64,000 nucleotides of DNA from Myrmaecium sp. VS I D KN 1. Lineage: Eukaryota > Ascomycota > Dothideomycetes > Valsariales > Valsariaceae. The stretch lies in contig JADQAV010000020.1 of NCBI GenBank assembly GCA_019775845.1, forward strand, positions 124,001 through 188,000. The letters run 5' to 3'. Below, in pieces: positions 57,002 to 64,000 of the stretch (position 1 is the stretch's first letter; every line of letters begins with the position of its first letter). The notes under the pieces were generated by a model. The model saw nothing but the letters and a program-made list of their open reading frames with translations. It was not told the origin of the DNA and searched no databases. The translations under genes were made by a program, and so were the position numbers.

Positions 57002-58650
57002 CCTGCTCGGTTGCCCTACCCATCCGATGATACAAGGGGGCAGCGATGAGAATCAATCAGTCCAAGCGATATGTGGTGGAAATAAAGTGAAGCAGCCGCG
57101 GTACTTCTAAGTAGGGCTCAGTGCTGCACCTCGCATGCAAGACTGTGGCTGTGAAGTCCCAGCGTGAGTGATGTGTGCATTGCTCTTCGTCCGAGATTTC
57201 CATCCCTTCCCTCCGGAGATAAGGGGGTTTACAACTGCCGTCATCCCGCAACCATCAACCTCTCGCATTTCAACAAAAAGAAAGCGAAGAGGAACCCAAG
57301 CCCGTGCCCTTTTCACAGGATCCTCGGCAGTTTCGGCAGTCGGAATGGCTGGCTGGCTGGGCCTGGCACTCGCAAAAAAAAAAATCTTTCTTTTCTTTCG
57401 ACGTCCGCATCACGCTTCTGATTCGCTGGGTTTCGACGCTCCTCCGTGCGAGGTCCAGAACTCGGAAGCGGAACGGATTCCCACCTGCATGTGCATCTGC
57501 ATGGACCCGTGGACCTTTTCACACAGCCACGCTTGGCGGGGCTGCGGCGGGCGGGCATGGGGTAGGTACCGTAACCCCCCGGGCCGCGGCCGGGACCCTG
57601 AGGTGCCCGCCCGGTGGTGTCTGCCCGGCCGGGGAAGCGTCCGGTGGTTTTTTTTCTTTTCTTTTTTTTGCTTCTTTTTACCTACATTTCCCCAAGCTTT
57701 CTCCGCTACGAAATGGTAAGGCAGGAGTACCCAAAACCGTCGCATTCTCTAGCCGACTGCACGGGTAAATGAATCAATCACACTACAACTTCTTTCCAGG
57801 GGTATTGTGGAAGCGTTGCCCGTGAAAAATCTGCGCCTACCGCCCGCCTCCCCTGCAGGAGAGATCCCTGCGCATGGCGCAACTCCCGCCCACGTTCCCG
57901 TCCCTGGGCATCGGGTTGCAGCAACGTTTTTCTTTTGCACCCGACGTTCACGGTCGAAGCCGAGAATGCTTGCCGGGCATGGGCGAAAAAGAAAAGGCAA
58001 GCCACCGCTCTCCTTCGCGCGCGGCGGCCACCCCGTGTCTTTCTTCGACGCCTCTCTCACAGCGTTCCTCCCGGAGCTGAGCGCCGACCCATGGGACAGC
58101 TGCTGCTGGAGAGCTCCAGCTGGAGATGGCGTCGCGGTCGGCAAGGGCGCGGCGCGGCGCGGCGCCTCATAGGGACGGGGGGTTACGGATGTGGAGTGGG
58201 AGGTTTTCTGCTCTCCGCGCTCGCTCCCGTCGTTTCGGCACTTGGGTTTCTTCCCCCGCCACACGGAGGGGAGTCACTATTGTACGGGTTGTACTATGTA
58301 TGGCAGCCTCGCGTAGGACTAAAATTAGGAAACCGAGGCGGTACCGAGATTCCCCGCGCGGAGAAACGAGGAGATGGGGGTTGGAGATCTGGCATACGTT
58401 GCTTCTTCTTCCGTTTGTTTTTCTTCTGCTTCATCATCATCATGCGGTGCTGGGTGGCTGCTGGGCCTATTCAACACCATGCACTAGCCACATAAGCCCT
58501 CCTCCATGCGGAACGCATACCGGCGATCCGAGGAGTCACTTATCTCCTCCGCAGCTTTGGAGGAAGGACAAGCAGACGAGCCGAGGCGCGCCCGGAAATA
58601 TCGTAAATATCGTAGCCGAAGCCTTATATTATAAATCCAGTCCAGTTGAG

Positions 58651-58674
58651 AAGAAGAAGAAGAAGAAGAAGAAG
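58651..58674 (+). repeat. (AAG)8 microsatellite
   Basis: Eight uninterrupted AAG units in noncoding DNA. Confidence 0.95.
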
Positions 58675-59749
58675 TAGTCATACGCGCTGCTAGCCTGTGC
58701 ACCGCATCCAGTCATGCGTACCGTGTACAGTCACACGCTGGCATCCTCTGGCGAGGGAGGGGGCGTTCCGGTTGCCGAAGACGGTAACACGGATCTGTCT
58801 GCGATGTTTGCATTGAGAGTGGCTGATGATATCGACGACGACGACTCAACCACAGCAGCAGGGCTCCTCTCCTCGGCACGGGCGTTGAAGATGAGGCGGT
58901 GCAGCCGGCCCGTTGGACGAGGTCGTTAAACGAACGCGGGTGCAAAGCGGCTTCCGAGCGACAATCCACGCCCGATTGCGCAGCTATTTCCGGCATCGCC
59001 GATCGTTACTGGCTTACGAGGATACACAGATGCGAATAGGGAGCTGGGCTACTTATCGGGGAATAGCCGGCAATGGGGAAAGCCGCTGGAAATAGGACAC
59101 ATGGGTAGATGCGGTTGAGAGAAGGTCGGTCCTGGGCTTTTACACGAGCCAAGGTTACTTGACTGCGTGCTACTACTACATTTTGTGAGGGGTGTGAGGA
59201 TGCGGTTGGTGATTGGTGGACAATATTACCTACTTCCTACATCCAAAGTAATTTTTTTTCCCTCGGACCTTGTGGGAAGCATGGTCATCGACCTGCGTCG
59301 ACCTGCATGCATCTAGCCCTACAGCGCCGCTTCGATCGGCAGCGGACAGGGGGTGGGCTGCAGGGCTCTGGGCCGGCTAGAAGAAGCGTCGAACGTACTA
59401 GCTCGGCGGGCGGGGTGCAAGGGCCGCCCACGACTGGCTGGCCCAGGGCCCGCGGGCGAACAAAGCGCCTTGCCGGTCCGTCTGTCAGCAGCTCGTAGGG
59501 CCACTGGGCCGGGGAGGGGAGGTCTGCGTCATCACCCTTACTGGCCAAGGCCCGACGACCTCACCTTACCTTCCCTTACCTCACACTCCCTCCCCCTCGC
59601 CGGGAGAGACACCAAAAGGCGTCTAATTAGATATAACAGCAGGGAAAGGGATCTCGAGAGGAAGCGAACTACCGGTGTTTAAATTAGCGGAACGCATCTT
59701 TTCCCTTCATCCATCCTTCTAGCCCTGTTCACTGCCCGTTTTGCGTGCG

Positions 59750-59770
59750 CAGCAGCAGCAGCAGCAGCAG
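59750..59770 (+). repeat. (CAG)7 in the leader of the zinc-finger gene
   Basis: Seven CAG units about 250 bp upstream of the start codon, probably in the 5' UTR or promoter. Confidence 0.9.
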
Positions 59771-60016
59771 AATCATCCATCCACTCCTTCCCTCTTTCTC
59801 CACGCTTTCCGAGTCGCGCCTACATCCGGCCGGGGGATTCCACGGATTTCCAGTTCCTCTGTTCCGCACCATCCCTCGTCCATCATCCATCACCTCACCT
59901 GCCCAGCTGAACCTTTCCCTCCGTGTGGCAGCCACTGCGACCCGGCCGGTCCCTTAGCTCCTACTTAACTCTTCGCCACCCGTCCCTGATCGCTCACACA
60001 TTCCTCCCTCCACAAC

Positions 60017-62335
60017 ATGCTCGCTAGTCCTCTACGTCAGCACTTCTCCATACCTCATCCACAACCGCGACCCAACCACCACCACTACCGTCCCTCTTCT
60101 TCCTCCTCCTCATCTTCAGCTCACCATTCTTACTTCCACCACACCCAATACACACCGTGTACACCACCTCCATCCAACTCGTACAGACACAGGTCGGCCC
60201 GCAATTCGTTGCCAACCGCATCCGCGATATCCGTGACCGGCGACTCCAATACCTTCGAGAGCACCACGGCAGAAGGCGAACAGTATATGCAGAGCGAGTT
60301 CGACTTTCAGAATCCAGCGATTCGCATTCAGCAGTCGACCCCCGTCCCTCAGCTGTCCGACGCCTACACCGCCTCGTCGATGCTAGGCACCCAGGACGCT
60401 TCCGAGACTCAGGCCTGGAGCGTCTACCACGACGGCGATGGCCAGCTGGACACATCGGCATTGCACAACACTGGAAGCACTCGGAGAAGCCGACCCCACC
60501 AGCGCGAAGCCTCCTCCTCCTCGATAGGCTCGAGTGGCTCAGCCTCCCAATACAGCAGTCATCCGGGACAGACTGTTTATAACCAGTACGTCGCTTCCTC
60601 CGGGCATTTGCCGCAGCACCGCCGGGTTGCCCAATGCAAGCTGCCGAAGCATGCTGACGAATGCAATAGGGGATTCTCGAACCATCTTCCGACTCCCTCG
60701 CAGACACCCACCTCCGATTCCTTCTTGCTCTCCAACTATAACAATTTTGCCTCCCAGCCGACCCACACCGAACCTACAATGGCTGCACACGTTGCGATGA
60801 AACAGGCCCTGATGGACCACCACAATACAGCAGACGATGACGTTCCGGGATTCAGTCACTCTGCGAGACATTCGGTGTCCAGCTATGGACATGATTCTCC
60901 CGTTACTCCTCACACTACCAACGGCGACGAGTTCGAGGAGAAGATGAAGCTGCCTCGTCAGGGTGAGAGCACGATTTCTTCTGTTGAGTCCTGGATAGAC
61001 GATTACTTACACATCCCCGACGATGCAGACACCGTCCACCAAACAATACCGAAGTTCGACAGAACCATTTCTGACATCTGGCGGGATGAGCTTTACAATC
61101 CTGCAAACGCACAACACATGCAGCAGGCGCCTGCGCCGTTGACGAAGAACCCGTCATTCCTTTCGCCTTTCCGCAACGCGGTGAACGAGAGGCTCCAGGC
61201 CGCGCAGAATGCCCGGTCCCAGTCACCGAGCAGTGCGGCTGCGTCGCGGGGAGTGTCGCCGTTCCGCAACGGCTCGCCCTACCTCCACGACACTACTGCT
61301 GTCCACACTGCGCAAACGAGGGTGCCTGGAATAGGCACCGCGGCTTCCCAGCGGGAGAGCCAAAAGGAGGAAGCCGCAGAGCATGCGCTCAAGCAGCAGC
61401 ACGGCAACGAGGATCCGGAGCCGAAGACCATTTCACCCAAGGACGCATTGCTCGAGTTCCACGAGCCTGACAATGACTCAAAGGCTCCCTTGTTCCCCGA
61501 GAGCGGCTCCAATGGATTTCCGTATGATGGTGCGCAGTATACCAGCGCGCCAGCGGTCCAGTTCCCTCACTCTACGGACCAGTCATTCAATGTGGCAACA
61601 ACTCAGTCGGATCCATGGGGTGCCTCGAGACGCCTGAGCTCGAGTAATTTCTCCACAACGCAAGCATCGCCGCCGCAACCGACGTTCCACTTCGCACCTC
61701 CGTCGATACCTGGCGGCATGATGCACGGGCTGCCTTTCAACTCCGAGCAGTACAGACCAGGAAATGTAACGTCTGGCTCGGAGCAAAACCCCGAATTCCC
61801 CTCGCATCTCACCCGCATGGAGTCTAGCGTGAGCGAAGCCGGTGGCGACAATTCGATGCCCAGTAGCCAGGAGTACATGCAGAAGCCCGCCAACACTACT
61901 GCCGACTCTGGCACCTACACGTGTACTTACCACGGCTGCACCCAGCGCTTTGAAACCCCTCAAAAATTGCAAAAGCACAAACGTGAGGGCCACCGGCAAA
62001 ATCCAGCGGCCAGCACTCCCGCACTTGAGAACCTGGGGAGCGGGATGACGTCGGCGGCGCTCCTGGCCCGCAACTCGCAGGCGGGCCCGCACCGCTGCGA
62101 CCGCATCAACCCCACCACGGGCAAGCCTTGCAACACCGTCTTCTCACGGCCATATGATCTCACCCGGCACGAAGACACGATCCACAACGCGCGCAAGCAG
62201 AAAGTCCGGTGCGCGCTCTGCGTCGAGGAGAAGACGTTCTCACGCAACGATGCGCTGACCAGGCACATGCGCGTGGTGCATCCGGAGGTCGACTTTCCAG
62301 GCAAGCACCGCAGGCGCGGCGGAGCGCGCGATTGA
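60017..62335 (+). CDS. C2H2 zinc-finger transcription factor, Rpn4-like
   Basis: A single exon of 772 residues. The first 630 residues are Ser/Pro/Gln/His-rich with acidic patches (for example SWIDDYLHIPDDADT) that could be activation or degron regions. Three fingers lie at the C-terminus: CTYHGCTQRFETPQKLQKH (about 637-660), then C-x10-C in CDRINPTTGKPC with FSRPYDLTRHEDTIH (about 695-724), then CALCVEEKTFSRNDALTRHM (about 733-756). The last two match the DNA-binding end of yeast Rpn4, the proteasome-gene activator, in which finger two also has a long Cys spacer. The family role would be proteasome and stress-gene control in the nucleus. Orthology is likely but not proven, since the N-terminal part does not align by eye. 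Confidence 0.8.
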   Translation: MLASPLRQHFSIPHPQPRPNHHHYRPSSSSSSSSAHHSYFHHTQYTPCTPPPSNSYRHRSARNSLPTASAISVTGDSNTFESTTAEGEQYMQSEFDFQNPAIRIQQSTPVPQLSDAYTASSMLGTQDASETQAWSVYHDGDGQLDTSALHNTGSTRRSRPHQREASSSSIGSSGSASQYSSHPGQTVYNQYVASSGHLPQHRRVAQCKLPKHADECNRGFSNHLPTPSQTPTSDSFLLSNYNNFASQPTHTEPTMAAHVAMKQALMDHHNTADDDVPGFSHSARHSVSSYGHDSPVTPHTTNGDEFEEKMKLPRQGESTISSVESWIDDYLHIPDDADTVHQTIPKFDRTISDIWRDELYNPANAQHMQQAPAPLTKNPSFLSPFRNAVNERLQAAQNARSQSPSSAAASRGVSPFRNGSPYLHDTTAVHTAQTRVPGIGTAASQRESQKEEAAEHALKQQHGNEDPEPKTISPKDALLEFHEPDNDSKAPLFPESGSNGFPYDGAQYTSAPAVQFPHSTDQSFNVATTQSDPWGASRRLSSSNFSTTQASPPQPTFHFAPPSIPGGMMHGLPFNSEQYRPGNVTSGSEQNPEFPSHLTRMESSVSEAGGDNSMPSSQEYMQKPANTTADSGTYTCTYHGCTQRFETPQKLQKHKREGHRQNPAASTPALENLGSGMTSAALLARNSQAGPHRCDRINPTTGKPCNTVFSRPYDLTRHEDTIHNARKQKVRCALCVEEKTFSRNDALTRHMRVVHPEVDFPGKHRRRGGARD

Positions 62336-63829
62336 ACGGCCATGCGCATTGTCTGCCATGCAAGCCCAATCCGTGCAAGCAATGGTTGGGTGGGAGGCCG
62401 TATGTTCCGCATCTTCGCTGAGCGATGGTCTACGGGTCTCCTGTTCGACAGTCCACTTTCTCGACGCCCTGCCGTTCTCCCTACAATGCGCATCCCGTCT
62501 GGTGGGGTGATGTCAATCGGGCTATGAAAGTTTGGTGCAGAGATGCATCGGATCGCCAGCGTCGGGGGGCTTGTCACGAGGTTGGTGGTCGAGACCACTG
62601 CAAAACCGGTCGCATGCCGATCCTCCGGATGCAGGCGGTCCGGCCGGTCGCTTAGCGAAGGAACGGCCGAATGGCGGGGGGACGAGTGGACGGACCACGA
62701 CCGACCGACCACGATGGACCATGACCGTCCATGACGAGCGAGTCGTCCTCCCTCCCTCTCAACAACCCCGTTTCCGACCAATCAGCGCTCCCCGCTCCGG
62801 CGTCATCCTGCCTGCTCCCTATCGTCATCGGACCATCCTCGTCCGCGTTTGGAATGTTGGGGCGCTTCCCGCGCAACTTCCTCTTTTCGGTTCATGACGA
62901 GGTCATACCAACTGTTTTTCCTTGCTCTCCCGATCGCGATACCACCTCCCATCGTCTTTTCTCGTTTCGCATTCGCTCCGTCATGACGACTGGCGTTTTT
63001 CTCTTCGTGACAGTCTTGTCGTCACGGCTTCTCATGTTGTATTGTACCGTACCTTGCTGAGCCACACACTGCCAGCATCATCGCGCGTTCGCCGGTCGAG
63101 CGACGGCCTCTTAACGTTACTCGTACTTCCCTCCAAAAAAAGATGTCCATCTGCTCAACTGTAACACACCAAGATCGACGTTCTGTTCTTCTCTGCTGTA
63201 CGATAACGACCACGTTTTTCGATCATCGTTTCCGGCGTTTTCTTGTTTTTCTTCGTAAGGCTGGGAGACTTTTGCTGGGGGTTCAGGGGCAACAACGGTT
63301 AAAAAGAACTTCTTTATGGGAAGATGCGGTTCTTATTCCGTGTGTACGATTGAACTAACGAGATATGAGATGAGATGAGATGGGCTTTGGTAGGGCGTTG
63401 GAGTTGTGTGGGTTTTTCTTTCTTTCTTTTCCTTTCGGATGTTTGTGTGTGAGCGTTTGGAGTTTTTTTCGATGAAGAGGGCGTTTCTCGGTTCTTGTAT
63501 TTCATTTTTCCCTCATGGTATAGACGGCACTTTACGTTTTTCTTTTGGGAGAACGAAAGGATATGCAAATCTTACATCTGACAAGCCTTCGTGCTTGATT
63601 CACGACGTGCTTTTTTTTCTTCTACTTATCGGGGGACACATCCCACCACCTCTTCCCCATCCTCTTTCCTGCATGTTTTGACCGCCGTACGCACGATCCA
63701 TGGCCCTTCTGACGGACGACATGGCAAAATTTTGTGTATTAGTGTACATATGATCTACATTGCAGCCGCGATAACATTGCAGCCGCGATATCATCGTCGC
63801 CTCGCAGCCTTCCCGCCCTTCCTCTACTA
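62336..63829. other. Convergent intergenic region, 1.5 kb
   Basis: Lies between the 3' ends of the zinc-finger and aldo/keto reductase genes. It contains T-rich runs and GAGAT microrepeats (63360-63382). A perfect 17-bp tandem duplication sits at 63757-63790. No gene is supportable. Confidence 0.45.
63757..63790. repeat. Perfect 17-bp tandem duplication
   Basis: ACATTGCAGCCGCGATA occurs twice, back to back (63757-63773 and 63774-63790), just 3' of the reductase stop. Confidence 0.95.
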
Positions 63830-64000
63830 TTACTCCTGCCCCTCCTCCTCAGGCGGCGTATCCGCAAACAACGCCGCAGCATACTGCTCCGGGTATCGCG
63901 CGCCAACGACCTCAGCGCTCTCGACCGCTTCGCGGATCTCACGAACCTCCTCCTCGCTCAGACGGACGCTCAACGCCCCCAAATTCTCCTCCAAACGATC
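63830..64000 (-). CDS. Aldo/keto reductase, C-terminal end (truncated by window edge)
   Basis: The last 56 codons of a minus-strand gene, ending with adjacent TAA and TAG codons. The text RLEENLGALSVRLSEEEVRE, then RYPEQYAAALFADTPP, is typical of the C-terminus of fungal YakC/AKR13-type aldo/keto reductases. These are NADPH-dependent enzymes reducing aldehydes and ketones in the cytosol. The barrel and catalytic tetrad lie outside the window. Family assignment is good; substrate is unknown. Confidence 0.85.
   Translation of the reverse strand, partial: DRLEENLGALSVRLSEEEVREIREAVESAEVVGARYPEQYAAALFADTPPEEEGQE

Larger units (their letters stand above)
51678..60016. other. Gene-poor region, 8.3 kb
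   Basis: The transporter promoter lies at its left end. No recognisable protein gene was found. It includes a TpA-rich fossil-like segment (53850-55090), a GATGCTGC-type tandem repeat (56963-57001) and an (AAG)8 run (58651-58674). The last part before 60017 is CT/CA-rich and probably the leader of the zinc-finger gene. Frames of 150-190 codons at 57-58.5 kb are GC-driven and have no domain. Confidence 0.45.

Noticed and set aside
57304-58495. Several 120-186-codon frames at 57.3-58.5 kb
   Set aside because: All are in GC-rich DNA with F/K runs from homopolymers and no conserved segment; they overlap each other in different frames.

Overview
The window is nuclear DNA from a filamentous ascomycete (Pezizomycotina). 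The evidence is short introns of about 50-110 nt with GTANGT donors and CTAAC-like branch sites, GC-rich third codon positions, both strands coding in single-gene units, and a gene set (Kgd4/YMR-31, Med18, an Rpn4-type C2H2 factor, a Pex19 with a CaaX box, a Tudor-less SMN protein) that fits that group. I cannot place it to class. I found no plasmid, prophage, CRISPR array or secondary-metabolite cluster.

Layout: 0-5 kb holds the 3' part of an unknown gene, then a head-to-head pair, the nucleolar RRM protein NOP15/NIFK (-) and an SMN homologue (+). 6-14 kb holds SERF (-), a four-span membrane protein (+), a second small four-span protein (-) and a P-loop kinase of the uridine kinase/Yfh7 type (-). 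14.6-20.4 kb holds a Ser/Gly-rich conserved protein (-) and the mismatch-repair endonuclease MLH3 (+). 22-27.7 kb holds the 2-oxoglutarate dehydrogenase subunit Kgd4 (-), Mediator subunit Med18 (+) and the DNA end-repair enzyme polynucleotide kinase 3'-phosphatase (+). 27.7-34 kb is gene-poor.

34-52 kb is gene-dense again: a Pro/Ser-rich conserved protein (+), an FAD monooxygenase of the salicylate hydroxylase type (+), a TCP11/Sok1 protein with an IQ motif (+), the SUMO E2 Ubc9 (-), peroxin Pex19 (+), an uncharacterised protein (-) and a major-facilitator sugar transporter (-). 52-60 kb is gene-poor and includes about 1.2 kb of TpA-rich DNA that looks like a RIP-mutated repeat fossil. 60-62.3 kb holds an Rpn4-like zinc-finger factor (+), and the right edge cuts an aldo/keto reductase (-).

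Most genes are single-copy housekeeping genes, and neighbours are not obviously functionally linked. Possible exceptions are the divergent NOP15/SMN pair (both RNA/RNP biology) and the nearness of two DNA-repair genes, MLH3 and PNKP. I did not find a convincing new multi-gene system. The points most worth checking are unusual gene architecture (a 15-nt micro-exon in SERF, a 771-nt intron with a CAG tract in PNKP, insertions in MLH3), several conserved proteins of unknown function, and the RIP-like fossil. All exon models were made by hand from splice consensus, frame continuity and family resemblance, without transcripts or database searches.
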